64,000 nt of DNA from Molossus alvarezi (GCA_037176705.1 CM073898.1:35653488-35717487); one strand, 5' to 3'; numbered from the stretch's first letter, positions 45,001 to 56,692 are shown. Numbers and translations: made by a program. Notes: generated by a model not told the origin, from the letters alone.

Positions 45001-45270
45001 AAATATGAAGCCAAGTCTTTTTCTGTTCCTTAGTCAACTCCTACTCATACCCAGGTTTCACCTTAGCTGTCTTAACCTCTGAAATGCCTTCTTTAACTGC
45101 TAAATTGGAGTAGCATGCATTTTAACAGTAGTGTTGATCACTCTATGTGACAGTTGACCTTCTACATATCTATTCACCTGTAGATTACAAACTCCACAAG
45201 AGTAGTGATCAGGCCCATCCAATCCTTTAAACAGTATTTAAAATGTCATAAATATTTAAAAATTTCTCTC

Positions 45271-47041
45271 TGGTTTATCAATTACCACCTTTGATAGTAT
45301 AATAAGCCAGAGTTATTGATCCAATTTTACTTTAGAATTCCATTTTGTAACAGTTTATCTTTGTTTTGATATGCAATTGAACATATTTTTCAGCTCATTA
45401 TCAAAGACCAGTAAAGATTAGAATTTTCTGAACTATTTCTGAGATCTACAGATAGTATTCAGAGAAAAAAAAATCATTGCCCAAATAAAAATTGATGTAA
45501 TACCCATTTGGGGATTTTTAAATCTAAGTAGGGTCACATATGTGTGTACTATACTATAATTTCTGAACCATTTACAAAAGTTTTGGTAGCACACAGAAAC
45601 TCTAGGAGTATACTTTCTTTATGAGTAATTTATGAAATCAACTCCAATGTCAAATTAAGTTACCTATAAATGCTTAAGGGTTTAGGAAAAGTCTGAATAA
45701 TATGTACTTAACTACTATACACTTAAAAATGTCTATTTACCTATATAATTTTTGTGTGGTTTATATATTATTTCTCTTTTTTTAAATGTTTGTAAAATTC
45801 TGGTTTAATATATTTTTGAAAGAAGGAAAGAGTAGTATTGGTTAAAAACATTTTAATGAAATGTACTTTTATATGAATGTTCATTTCCTAAATTGGACAA
45901 ATTTTAGGATATCATCATAGAACATGTTTAGCTAAAATGTGGACAAATCCACATAGTGATGGTCTACAGAGGATAAGAAATAATTTTCTGAGATAATTCC
46001 TTCTTTGCAATAACTGTCACCTTAGTTGGCATAGTTTAAATGTTTTATGATGAAAAATAAGCCAAAATATGAAGAAAAATAAATCACAAGGTGATATAGC
46101 CCTAAGAAAGAAAGAAAAAAAAAATGGAAAGAAAAATTACTCTTTCACAGAGTGGAAGAAAATACATAAAACCAAAAATACACTAATGATCAAATTAAAA
46201 AATAATAGTAGAAAACAAACGACCTTGTATGTGTGTTGGTGTTTGCCTACAACCTTCCTGGAAGGTCTCTGAAAACCATATTTAGAGGTTTCTTACTGGT
46301 CATTACTACTGATGTATCAGTCAGTTGGGAAATTCATTCACCTACACATAAAAGAGATGAGGCATAAAGAAAAATACAAAAGTCAAATTAACCAAAAGCA
46401 AATGTGACTCCAAACCAAAGAAATAATCTCCAAGGTTGAGAGTGGCTCAAATAATATTACACTCTCTAAACAGAGGAGGATGACTCTTAATTGTCTGTGG
46501 AGATGACTCCATAGGACCTGTGAGTATAGACATTGGAGACACAGAAACCTGACCTGCAGAGGCAAGTGAAGCCAACGTTCAAAATCTCTTCTTACTTCTT
46601 AGATTCTCTAGGACTTAGTTTTCTTGAATGCAAGATGAAGATAATTAAATAAATCTTATTTTTGGTAGTGAGAATTAAACAGGATAACAGATAAAATTGA
46701 TACTACCAGTATGTTGTAAATAATTAGTAAATATCAATCCCTTCTCCTCTTGAACATTTCTACTTAGGGTATTTAAAAATATATTATTAATTTCATTTCA
46801 CATAATGTATTTTTTAATTATGTAGAAAAAATTATCAGTGAATACTAAAAGCCATAAAAATAACGGTAATTTGCCAACCTTAGCTTTTTATAAATGGTCA
46901 TGACCACAAAACATTTTTAAAAAACTTATACTCAAGTATTTATGTTTTTCAAAAGATTGCCTTTAATTTAATATTAGGATTATTTGCTGGTGTAAATCAC
47001 ATGATTGTTTCAACTTTAGTTTGCGGGTTTTTGTTGTTTTT
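45271..47041. other. Unassigned AT-rich DNA, no gene seen
   Basis: No repeat family or exon recognised. The Lys-rich frame at 46069-46272 is AT-bias. Confidence 0.5.
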
Positions 47042-47281
47042 TTGTCCTCACCCGAGGACATTTTTCCATTTTTTGTTCAGATAGAGTGGGAGGGAGAGAG
47101 AGAGAGAAACGTCGATGTGAAAGGGACACATAGAGTGAATGGGACACATTGTGCCTCGCGCACAACCCAACCAGGGCTGGGGACAAACTGCAACCGAGGT
47201 ACGTGCCTTTAGCGGGAACCAAACCCTGGTCTCTCTGGACCGCAGGCTGATGCTCTAACCACTGAGCCAAACCGGCCAGGG
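47042..47281 (-). mobile_element. Ves-type SINE, young subtype, antisense
   Basis: Minus strand: CCTGGCCGGTTTGGCTCAGT, GGTTAGAGCATCAGCCTGCG, box B-like GGTTTGGTTCCCGC, GTACCTCGGTTGCAGTTTGT and tail TGGAAAAATGTCCTCGGGTG. It holds a small internal duplication of the GGGACACAT unit (47122-47147). No clean target duplication. The 110-codon minus frame is SINE sequence. Confidence 0.92.
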
Positions 47282-48829
47282 TTGCTATTGTTTTTTGAAT
47301 GAGAAATATTAGTGATATACAGTTAAGGAAACCTATGTCCAATGGCATAGCTAATTAGTGGAAAGCAAAAAAATATATATACAACCAATCGATTAATTAA
47401 TTACTCTACTGAATATATTTATTTCCCATAAAAATCATAACTTGGTAAATAATCTGGAGAGTCTAAATAAATTCTTGTCACTTAGTCCCAACTTGCCCTG
47501 AGTAATTTCAAGGAACTATAAAAGCATGATCTGAGTTAGAAATTAAGACCAATGGCAAGATCTAAGCCTTTCATCTCTTGGCTTTTCGCAATTTCTTTAG
47601 AAATGTGCAAGCACTTGAATTTCATGTGTTGTTGGCCCACACCAGCTAAAGTTTTGAGGAAGGGGTAAAAGAGTCATTTTGGGTTAAATATGATCATCTT
47701 TATGCAATAAATGCATATTTGGAAATGGCAAAATGAGCATGCAAATCAATTTGTATGCATGGGTGAATGAATATAGATGAGATATTTTCAAAGTATATGT
47801 ATCCTGTTCAAAAGGAATGGGAAGGAGGTGAATTGCTGAGCTTAGTCATTCATTTGCAATTTTCAATGGAAAATTGCATCATCAGTTTCCATTATGCCTG
47901 CACAAATTTAGACAAATTAAAGCGTCAACTAAGTAATTATTAATAACATACATGTGCATGAAGTAAAGCAGGAAAGTCCCGTCAGTCATTTGAAACTTCT
48001 CAGATGTTTCTAGGGTTGCCATTTAGAAAGAGAGGACATTACAAGAATGATAATACACCTGATTATGAAACCAATTTGAGACACAGCACTGGCCTATTCA
48101 TCCATTCTCTAATTTGGGATTGGAGATGAGTGAAGACCGAGGAGATGCTGTAAATGGAAAATTAACAGAAACTATTCTGATGAAGAAAATCATTACATCT
48201 GCTTCCAGACTCTGTACCTTATTAGGATCCCTTTGTTAATTACCAGCAAGATTAAAGTTCAACTTGACAAATGGGTCCAAATTAAAAAAAAAAAAAAATC
48301 CTTGGATTTAAATGATATCCTTCTCTCTTTTACTATATTCTTTCATAATATATCCTGCAACATTTGTGCCGTATTCTGTTCTGAAAATATGAACATTCTG
48401 TTTTTATTTCTATAACAGAATGGTCACTATAGAACAACACAAATGCTTGGAAAGTCATATAATGAATCCGATCTTCTTAAATGGACAATTAGTTTGACAT
48501 TACAAAATCTCATTGAAAATCTCTCAAGATGAAGAGTCACCAACTGTCTTTGTTAATCTGGTTTTGTACTCGCAAATATATTTATCTTGCAACAATTTAA
48601 ATAGATTTTTCTTTACTTCCTCCATGAACACAGTGAAATACCTAATCATTACAAAGTATTTACTTTTTTTTTTTTTTACACAAATGAGTATATATACAAT
48701 CTCATTTTTGTGGCTATACATATGTGTGTATATGTATGTAGATATATTAAATTTGATTTTGTTCAGTAAACAATACATTTTAAACATTTTCATGACAGTA
48801 TATGTGTGGGTGTAATTCATGTTATGTTG
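47282..48829. other. Unassigned AT-rich DNA, no gene seen
   Basis: A 10-bp-arm hairpin (47855-47878) and a T-run at about 48665-48678 are the only structures noticed. The 98-100-codon frames at 48513-48820 lie on both strands of AT-rich sequence and are not supported. Confidence 0.5.
47855..47878. other. Small perfect hairpin
   Basis: tgcaattttc, loop aatg, gaaaattgca: ten perfectly paired bases. No T-run or gene end nearby gives it a role. Confidence 0.75.
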
Positions 48830-49560
48830 AAAGGCATTATTATGGGTCTACCATGGTTTATTTACTTAGCCAATTATATGTTAGTTAATATTTGAGTTAA
48901 TTTCATTTACTTGTTTTAACCATCACAGATTATATGTAATGTGCATTAGTGATCATATATTTGGAAGACTTGTTCAAATATGTCTGTAAAAAAGAGAAAA
49001 ATTCCTAGAAGGGGCATTGCTCTGTTAAAGGATATACCTGGCCTGTTTTGCTCAGTGATTAGAGCATTGGCCCTCGGACCAAAGACTCTCAGGTTCAATT
49101 CCAGTCAAGGGCACGTGCCTCAGCTGCAGTTCATCCCTGGCCATGGTTGGGTCGTGCAGGAGGCAACCAAGTCAATGTTTCCCTCTCACATCGATGTTTC
49201 TCTCTGTGTCCCTCTCTCTCCCTTCCTCCCACTCTCTCTGAAGATAAACAGAAAAATATCCTCCAGTGAGAATTAAAAAAAAAAGAATATACCATTAAAA
49301 ATAGGTACTGTTAATTTACCCCTAAAAACAGTTCTAATAATAGTAATTTACACTCCAACCAAAGATGTGCAAGAGCATAAGAGTGCCTGTACTGACATGT
49401 CCTGACAATACCGTGTATGACGGCAATCTTTAACCTCACTCAGCTAGGCAAGAAATAACGCCTCATTTTAATTTATATTTATTACTTATTATTGAAATGA
49501 AACTTTTCTTATACTTATTGGCTACTTGTATTTCTCTTTTAAAGAACTGCTTTTCTTTGA
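48830..49560 (-). mobile_element. Antisense L1M/HAL1-type fragment, split by a SINE
   Basis: TATGGGTCTACCATGGTTTA, TTCCTAGAAGGGGCATTGCT, then after the SINE TTTACACTCCAACCAAAGAT, AAGAGTGCCTGTACTGACAT and TTGAAATGAAACTTTTCTTA follow 'ggatgtaccataatttattt', 'attcctagaagtggaattgctgg', 'ttacactcccaccagcag' and 'gagtgcctgtttccc' in antisense order. Confidence 0.7.
49039..49282 (+). mobile_element. Ves-type SINE, long-tail subtype
   Basis: TGGCCTGTTTTGCTCAGTGA, box B GGTTCAATTCCAG, GTGCCTCAGCTGCAGTTCAT, GCAGGAGGCAACCAAGTCAA, TC run, tail AAACAGAAAAATATCCTCCA. Flanks aaggatatacc (49028-49038) and aagaatatacc (49283-49293), one mismatch. Inserted into an old antisense L1. Confidence 0.94.
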
Positions 49561-49604
49561 TCACTATGCTTAATAGTCTCCTCTTACTATCTTGAACTTA
49601 ATTA

Positions 49605-49960
49605 AATTTACTAACATTTATTGAGCTCCTACTATGGACCAGCCTGCCAGCTCTGCCATACAAAATAGAGGAATAAATTAAAGTATAAATTATCTCCTGG
49701 GGACTTAGAATCATGTGAAGAAGTCAGGTGGGGTATTAAATAACTATAATAAAATGTGTGAAGTGCCATATTAAGTTTGCAAACAAGGGTGTCTGCACAA
49801 AGCCGGCACTGGTTCTGCAGGTGGATGAGAGGAAGGTATCAGGGAGGGTTTCACAGAGAAGTTCTTTCAGACGGGTCATGAATGATGGGTGGGATTTCAC
49901 TCAGTCGAGACTGGACAGAAGGCTTCAGGCCCAGAAACAACAGCACTAGAAAGGGCCCCA
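49605..49960 (+). mobile_element. Ancient mammal-wide repeat relic, family unresolved
   Basis: AACATTTATTGAGCTCCTAC, TATGGACCAGCCTGCCAGCT, then GTATCAGGGAGGGTTTCACA and TTCAGACGGGTCATGAATGA match a common old motif 'acatttattgagcacctactatgtgccag..gggaaggcttcctggagg..gagtcttgaaggatga'. It looks like MIR/L2-era sequence. Confidence 0.45.
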
Positions 49961-50371
49961 AAACATGTAAATACCATGACTGTATATAATACAAATAACG
50001 GTTGGCTTAGATCACAAGGTTCCCTTTGGGACAGGGTGGTAAGAAATGAAACTGGGAAGATCAGGGGACAGACTTACAACAGTACCTGGGGGTCATTCTT
50101 AAGATCTCATTCTTTGTCCTTAAGGCAAAGGAGAAATATTACCCGTAAAGGATCACTCCAGTAGTAGAGAGAAATGGTCTCAAGTGGCATAAGGAAAAGT
50201 ACTGCCTGGGATAAGAAAAGTGGTTAAGAGATTATAACAACAATCCCGGTAGGTGAGTATGAGAGTCTGAAATAGCTATCAACAGGATCAAATGAACTTG
50301 GTCACTGAGAGCACATGATCAGTCCTTTATTTTCTGGCTTCTAGTGCACTATATATATTTTTTGTTTTTAA

Positions 50372-50403
<32 letters not shown>

Positions 50404-51259
50404 GGAGACAGCATATATTGCACTGTATTGAAATCATGCATGTATGTGTCTACCAGCCTACTCCATTAGAACATGACTTCTTTCAATTCTTAGGCCAGGG
50501 GTTGATCAAAACATAGTGTTTCCCAAAACATAATTTATCAAATTTCCTGACTTTCCTTATATTCATAGTGTCTGACAAACTCCAGTGCTTTTTCTATTCA
50601 CTCACTATCACTTTCTAATGACTTTCTGCAAACTGCTTTCTTTTTATATGGAAGAATCCAGTGATAAGAGTAATTTAAAAATATGATGACTTAAATGAGA
50701 ATGTGAAACAATCCAGGAACTGTAATTTTTAAAAGGATCCATATGTTTTTCACTCTTCATAGGCATACTGCCACGCCTGCGGTTTTCAAAAAGGCTCATT
50801 TTTACTACAACTGGGGATATCATTAATAATACCACTAATGGCACACATGTGTACTGTATTATAGATCTTCATATAATATGATTAAAAGTGAGATTTACTT
50901 CTATTTCTGATCCCTGAATTTTTCATACTTGTATTTAGGTTTTAACTTCATTTTTCTTGCCAAACTTTTAGTCTTCAAGAGTTCTGAGCATACAGAAGTG
51001 AACAACTGCCTAAGAGCCAACACCACATCTCATGTATAATATCTTCTTAGTAAGTGGTTTTGAAATTATGAATGGATTCATGACTGGGAAAAAATAGGGG
51101 TTCAAAGATGAGGCTCAATTTCAGGTTTGTATAACTGGTTGTACTGGCAAACCATGAAAATTACAGGGTACCCATAAGTAAGTGTTTTTAATGTTTTGAG
51201 TGGTTGTTGCTTTGGTTTCAATTTTCTTTATTTTGTTTTTAACTCAAAAACTATTTTTC
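49961..51259. other. Unassigned DNA with a TC/TA microsatellite
   Basis: (TC)7-(TA)8 at 50373-50402. No gene seen; frames up to 91 codons lack homology. Confidence 0.5.
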
Positions 51260-51740
51260 AGTCCTCTCATCTCATCCTTCTCCAGGGAGAATTCATACCA
51301 ATTCTTTCATCCGAAGAAGCTCCGTCTCCCAGAGGAAGGGCAACGGCGCAGACATAAAAGGACAGACACGGGAGAAAGGGTGCTGGGGTGCTGGGGTGCT
51401 GGGGTGCTGGGGTGCTGCAGCCAGGCTGCAGGGCAGCAGCATCATGCCTGCGGGAGGTGGATGCAGTGCTGGGAGCATACCCTGGAGATGGCAGAATAAA
51501 AAGAGGTACAGGCAGGAGCTGTAACTTGAGCCCAGCCACGTTCAAGGAAACATGAAACTGGGGCAATCCACCGTGTAAAGAGGACAACAGGGCAGCTGGC
51601 TCAGGGCAAACACAAGCGTGTGGGCAGAGAGCCTGCCTACAGTGTATGCCCAGGACTCCGGGGTGCAGCGACAGCAAGTTAGGGCAGCTGGGGAAGCAAT
51701 TCACGGGCCAAGTGCTCTTAGCAGTTGGTGCCATATTTTA
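51260..51740. other. GC-rich unassigned patch with the longest open frame
   Basis: Clearly richer in G+C and CpG than its surroundings (GGCAACGGCGCAGACAT at 51339-51355, ACTCCGGGGTGCAGCGAC at 51655-51672). The minus strand has an open frame of 155 codons (51267-51734) rich in Pro, Ser, Ala, Cys and Leu. It includes repeat-derived PAPQHPSTPAP and no recognised domain. GC-rich DNA has few stops, so the frame is probably chance. It could also be a short unmethylated or LTR-like patch. Confidence 0.35.
51380..51417. repeat. Octamer minisatellite (GTGCTGGG)4.75
   Basis: Four perfect GTGCTGGG units and a partial GTGCTG in tandem. It encodes the Pro/Ser/Thr/Gln/His repeat in the overlapping minus frame. 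Confidence 0.95.
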
Positions 51741-52956
51741 CTCAAACACATTTGTGAATGGTAACTTCAAACACTCTTGAAATAGTTTTTCCTGTGTGTA
51801 TTTGGGGGGGGGTAGTTTTATTTGGGGGCTGTTCTAGGCCACATTCGTCTCAAACTTGGGGGATTTCTGTGTTAGTTTTCCAAAAGGGGCATTTATTGAC
51901 ATAACTAAGAAAGCTAAAACATATTTTAAAGGTCATTTACTGCATACCTCTGATCAGAGTAAGGGAAACCTTATGCAAGTTATGACTAGCGCTTGCTAGC
52001 TAAGCCATTATTAAGGCTCTCCAGGAGCAGAGAATGTCCCTCCACTTCCCCCAGCCTGCTCTCAACGTTTATAGCAGAACTCCAATCAAACGCTGTTTTC
52101 TCTTTCCATATGCCAAAACGAACACACGCTTGCTCAAATCCATTCCCACTGTTTAGTCCTCTGCAGACCGGAATACCACTGCCAGGGTTCCTTAGTCCAA
52201 AGTCTTTTTTTTCCCCCCGTTTGTCAGCTCATACTTTTCTGACCTACTTTTCCTGCTTACAAATGCAATGTTATCAAGATTCTTCCCTTTACACAATTCC
52301 GGACTGCCTGATCTAGACACTAGTGACAGACGTTTTTTTTTTTTTAACCACCTGGTAACAACAGCCTATGGAGGATGTCATGAAGTCCCTGCCCATGCCA
52401 TTTCTAAGGTATAATGGAAATGTAGCATGTCAGACGGAAGCACGAAGAAGGTTAAGGAGTCACTGAAAGTGCCGCTATGTTGCTGCCGTGATGAACAGAT
52501 ACAGAGGCTTGTAATACGTTCTGGGAGCGAACCTCTGGGACAAGCACTGGCCAGTGGAGGTGATAGTGAAGTCAATAAAGCAGGCAGCTATTAGGGGAGG
52601 GAGGCTGAGCTCAGACCAGGGCCACAGAAGGACAATCTGAAATGTTTTTAGCTCAGTGAAGACAGCACTCTTTCTCTTAGGCAGATAAACATAATTCAAA
52701 GGGATACTAACAACATAAATTTATTTCCACTGAGGACACAAGAAGAAGAAATTAATTTATGTCAGCAGTGAAATACTTTTCATTAAATTTAAGAAAGAAA
52801 ATCTGTCCAGGAGTAGTTACTAAACACTTAAATATAATACTGAGAGAGAGGAAAAAAAAAATAAATGAAATTGTATTAGCTTATCCAGACATCTTTTAAA
52901 CACAGAGGAGATTCTCATATGTGAAATAGTGTTTATTATTAAAAAAGAAGAAATGG
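51741..52956. other. Unassigned DNA, no gene seen
   Basis: 51990-52300 is pyrimidine-rich with a 107-codon frame and some resemblance to L2 text, not enough to call. A T-run lies near 52334-52346. Confidence 0.4.
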
Positions 52957-53195
52957 CAAGTTTAGAGCATGGTCTAAAAGTCGTGCAGCTTTGGTTCAAA
53001 TACGGATTTTGCAAAACCCTAGTGAGTGAACAGGGGAAATTCAAGGAAATCTCTCTGGCCTCAGCTTCTCGTCTGCAAACCAGATGGAACCGCACCCACT
53101 TCCTAGGGTTGTGGGGATGCCTAAAAGAATTAATGTGTATAACACAGAGTAGAGTTATGCAACATATTGCTACTACTGTTGTTGTTATTAGCCAG
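52957..53195 (-). mobile_element. MIR SINE, antisense
   Basis: TTTAGAGCATGGTCTAAAAG, TTTGGTTCAAATACGGATTT, CTGGCCTCAGCTTCTCGTCT and AATTAATGTGTATAACACAG are successive antisense MIR blocks; it ends in a TACTACTGTTGTTGTTATTA run. Confidence 0.75.
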
Positions 53196-53444
53196 TAGGA
53201 AAAAGTCCAGTGACACAATCCCAGAACCTAGAGACAGAAATAAAGAATGACTATACTTCATTGGACTGACTTGTACATCATAATATGTTTATCCTTGTCT
53301 TTTTCTTCCTCCTAGTCTCTGCAACTCAATCCCAGGGCTAGAAGTCAAGAACCCCTGCTCTAGTCCCCTCCTCTACTAACCAGAGGTGTGATTCTTCATC
53401 TTTGAAATCGCCAGTTCTCAATGTTCTGGTTGTTTCAAATTGGT

Positions 53445-53470
53445 TCTCTCTCTCTCTCTCTCTCAAATTG

Positions 53471-53518
<48 letters not shown>
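53445..53518. repeat. (TC)n microsatellite with duplicated unit
   Basis: (TC)10 at 53445-53464, then AAATTGGT, then (TC)23 at 53473-53518. The 8-base spacer repeats the sequence just left of the first tract (CAAATTGGTTCTC at 53436-53448), so the tract and flank were duplicated. Three overlapping Ser/Leu-rich frames and a minus Arg/Glu-rich frame are artefacts. Confidence 0.9.
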
Positions 53519-53521
<3 letters not shown>

Positions 53522-53535
53522 TTCCTCTCCAACAC

Positions 53536-54947
53536 TCATTTCCCCCCAGTCATCTTCTTTCCTCCTATTTCTCTCTCTCAGTTTTCTGTCTCTTTCTCAA
53601 TTATTCCACATTACAATGTTCACAGCTTCCCTGAGGCCTCATCATCCTTCCATTCTCCAACTATTGTGGGCAAAAGACATTCCGGGATATGGTATATGTC
53701 GTCCCAATCCAAACCTTTATTGTCTCTATTTAGGAGGAAACGCAACACTTTCTGATCGTACAAACAAGGACTTTATCCAGGATGAACAACAGCTGGGGCC
53801 TGAGGAGAGGGGAGATGCCCCACATTCTTTATTTCTAACCACCTGTGGAAAGTGCACAGCTCTCAGCTAACAGTCACAGAGAAGCACCATTCCCAAATGA
53901 AGAATTATTCTAATTCTTGAAGCTCTACCTCTGCCTGGACTTTTATGAAGGAAATCAATGTAGAGTACGAGAATAAGCAACAGATAAAATTCAAGCAAAA
54001 AGAAAAAACTTTAAACATTATTTAAAATCAACAAATGTAAAGTGTGATTGAAATAAGAAAGCAATATTAATGTAACTCTACTATTCTAAATAAAACAAAG
54101 GTTTAAGAGGTCACAGAAAGAGAGAATTAATGATATAGGTATCTAAAAATATCCCCATATAATGACAGAAACTGAACAATGAAGCATGTTCTGAAACTTA
54201 TGACTTTTAAATATTAAAAACAAAATTTGTTATGGCTTTCTTAATAACTCTGGCAAAAGAAGTTTCAGAGTTATTACTGACTTTTAAAAAAAAAGGCTGT
54301 TTCAAAATATTCTTGTGGTGGTCTTGACTTACACTGAACTCATTGGGAGCAGTAAATAAGTTTAACCCCTTAGTTTTCTTATGTATTAAAACTTTAAAGA
54401 CATCATTAATGATATTAATTTAATTTTATTCATCTGCTGGGATATAATTATGGCTCATTTCAATAGGTAGTTAAATAATAAGTATTGTTTAATAATAATA
54501 AAGTACCATCAAAGTAAATTACTCTCAGTAACTGTGAGAACAATGTTAGAGCAAGATATAAAACAGTTTTTCAGAGAACCCCCAGGAATAGTTGAGAAGT
54601 TATTAATCAATAATATGAAAACACTCCTTTTCAGAAACCTCAAAATTTCTAACATCATACTTGATCACATAAAGTCATTTGTCTTACTAAAACAATAGAC
54701 ATTTTAGGTTTCTAAGGTCTTGTGTAGAAAAAAATATATATTACACAAACTATTTTCAGTCATAAAGACATTATATTTTAATGACATGTTTAACCAATAT
54801 ATATTTTTGAGGGTTTTATTTCCATGACTATTAAAAAATAATCTTTCTCCGCTTACATTATGTAATTTTCTTATGTATGTCATCTTTTTGCACATATCTC
54901 TATGTTGATATACATATACACATATACACATTTATATGTAAAAAGTA
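53536..54947. other. Unassigned AT-rich DNA, no gene seen
   Basis: 53536-53880 is pyrimidine-rich and then mixed; beyond that AT-rich. The 149-codon frame at 53421-53870 begins in the TC tract and has no recognised domain beyond it. Confidence 0.45.
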
Positions 54948-54960
54948 AATGTCTCCTTAT

Positions 54961-55204
54961 TTTATTTTTTAATCCTCCACAAAGAATGTGTTTTTATTGC
55001 TTTTAGAGAGAGAGGAAGGGAGAGAGTAAGACTGAGAGAGAGAGAGAAACATCAATGTGAGAAACATCGATTGGTTGCCTCCCGCACACACCCAGACTGG
55101 GAATAGAACCTGCTACCTAGGTATGTGCCCTGACCTAAAATTGAACCCCAATCCTTTCAGTGTACTGGATGGCATTCCAACCAACTGAGCTACCTAGACG
55201 GGAC
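54961..55204 (-). mobile_element. Older tRNA-derived SINE, antisense
   Basis: Minus strand: CCCGTCTAGGTAGCTCAGTT, GGTTGGAATGCCATCCAGTA, GGGCACATACCTAGGTAGCA, GGTTCTATTCCCAGTC. Related to the copy at 14951-15240 rather than to the young Ves copies. Flanks aatgtctccttat and aatgtctcattac (54948-54960, 55205-55217) are a diverged duplication. Confidence 0.8.
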
Positions 55205-55429
55205 AATGTCTCATTACTTTAAAATACTTTCTTTCACAGAAAGCTGGCGCAATTTTTAACATAAGGAATCATATATGTATTCTCCTACACATTTAATTGT
55301 TGCATTTGGGTCATAAAACACAATATTAACTTCCTACTTTACAATGTTGTTTAATTGGATACATTAAACATGTAGTACCTTGCGCATCACTTGTAATAAT
55401 TTAAAATATATGTTTATATTATTTGCTTA

Positions 55430-56060
55430 AGAAAAAAAAATCAATTTTGTATTCAAGATAAGAGCTTCAGCCGAAGAGCAGTCTCTTCCATACAACAGTC
55501 ATACTCACACGCTGCCACACCAGCTATTTCCCTGAGGGGCGTCCCAGCGTGCTTAATTATAGAAAGACATCATTACTTAGAAGAAAAACATGAGTCTTTA
55601 ATTTCCTTGCCACTGCAGGACTGGGGTGGCTCATTCTGCTGAATCTAGCAATGTCCGACGAACACTTAAGCTTAGCTGGTTCCACATACAAGGCCTGGCA
55701 TTGTTAGGTCACGAACAACAATACCTGCTTCCATTAGGGGTTGTCATCTGCACAGAATTCATTACGTCTATAATTAAACATAGAAAGCCCCACCTGACGT
55801 CAGGATGCTAGTGAAGCAACTGTTCTCGGCAGCTCCTCTTGTAACTTTCAGACTAACAGACCCCTCTGGGAACCCACCTGAGAAAGTGCTATTTGAAGTA
55901 GCACTTGGTCCTGTAAAAGTGGTGTTGGTGCATTTCTAATTGCAGTCCAGATAGTTTGAGCACAAGTAACTAGACAAGAGGCTGTGTCAGCAACTTAGGT
56001 TTGCCAGGTCGGACTTGTTTTCCTCCCACTTCTTTCCAATAATAGTTTTTCATATATACC
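55430..56060. other. CpG-retaining unassigned patch, possible conserved element
   Basis: No repeat recognised, yet about ten CpGs survive here (for example GCCGAAG, CACACGCTGC, GGGGCGTCCCAGCGTGC, GTCCGACGAAC). It contains the perfect 12-bp palindrome CCTGACGTCAGG (55793-55804) with a full CRE core TGACGTCA, and a hairpin AAGTGCTA-TTTGAAG-TAGCACTT (55884-55906). An enhancer-like conserved element or an unrecognised young insertion would both fit. No open frame above 61 codons. Confidence 0.35.
55793..55804. promoter_or_regulatory. Candidate CRE site in a 12-bp palindrome
   Basis: CCTGACGTCAGG holds the full consensus CRE TGACGTCA bound by CREB/ATF proteins. The site is exact; any function is inference, as no promoter or transcript is visible. 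Confidence 0.4.
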
Positions 56061-56427
56061 AGAAATAGCATAGAGAATATCTTTCTAAACTTGAAGAAAG
56101 GCTCCTGAGTTCAATTTTAGGCAATGCGTTGGAAAGCCAAACTCGCTTATCCAAAAAGAGAAACTATCTTGTAATTATGTATTTTTAATTAAGTGCCCTG
56201 TGTATCATTATTTCTGTCTTCTGCAGAACCATGTTCTAACTCAGCAACTCTGACGAAGTGTCTACTTATGGGACTGGGCTATGTCTTTACATTTGTGCTG
56301 AATCACCATGGACTTTGGTATTTTCAATAATTTTCTCTCCCAACCTCTGAAATGAATAGAAATTTGAGTTCCGTGTTTTGTGAAACCTAGGTATTTTTAT
56401 TCAAAAGATTAGAATTAGTTGTAATGT

Positions 56428-56692
56428 GCCCCGGTGGATGTTGCTCAGTAGTTAGAGCGTTGGACTGCATGCACCAAAGTGTTGTGGGTTTACTTTCGGT
56501 CAAGCGCATGTACCTGGGTTGCAGGTTAGATCCCTGGCCCTGGTTGAGGCATGTGCAGGAGGCAACCAAAAGATGTATCTCTCTCACATCGGTTTCTCTC
56601 TCTATCGCTCCCTCTTTCCCTTCCTTCCTCTCTCTAAGAATCAATGGAAAAAAAAATATCCTCCAGTAAGGATTAACAAACAAAAAAGAAAC
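56428..56692 (+). mobile_element. Ves-type SINE, long-tail subtype
   Basis: GCCCCGGTGGATGTTGCTCA, GTAGTTAGAGCGTTGGACTG, box B-like GGGTTTACTTTCGG, GCAGGAGGCAACCAAAAGAT, TC run, tail AATGGAAAAAAAAATATCCT. A perfect 11-bp duplication agttgtaatgt at 56417-56427 and 56693-56703. Confidence 0.95.

Larger units (their letters stand above)
44020..45270 (+). mobile_element. L2 (LINE2) copy split by an L1
   Basis: Left piece: TCTAAACTTTCAGTTCTTTA. Right piece after the L1: GTCTTTTTCTGTTCCTTAGT, CAACTCCTACTCATACCCAG, GTTTCACCTTAGCTGTC, then GTAGATTACAAACTCCACAA and GAGTAGTGATCAGG. Together they read as L2 'ccaagctctttcc..gaactcctactcatcctt..gtctcacctc..tgtaagctccacgagggc'. Confidence 0.65.

Noticed and set aside
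51267..51734. 155-codon minus-strand open frame
   Set aside because: Low-complexity Pro/Ser/Ala/Cys composition, partly from an octamer repeat, in GC-rich DNA with few stops. No domain or splice context.
52820..53218. 132-codon minus-strand frame
   Set aside because: Largely overlaps a MIR SINE; no recognised domain.
53421..53870. 149-codon plus-strand frame
   Set aside because: First part is translated (TC)n; the rest has no recognisable domain.
55884..55906. Possible microRNA hairpin with AAGTGC seed-like sequence
   Set aside because: Only eight base pairs form; pairing does not extend into a precursor-length stem.
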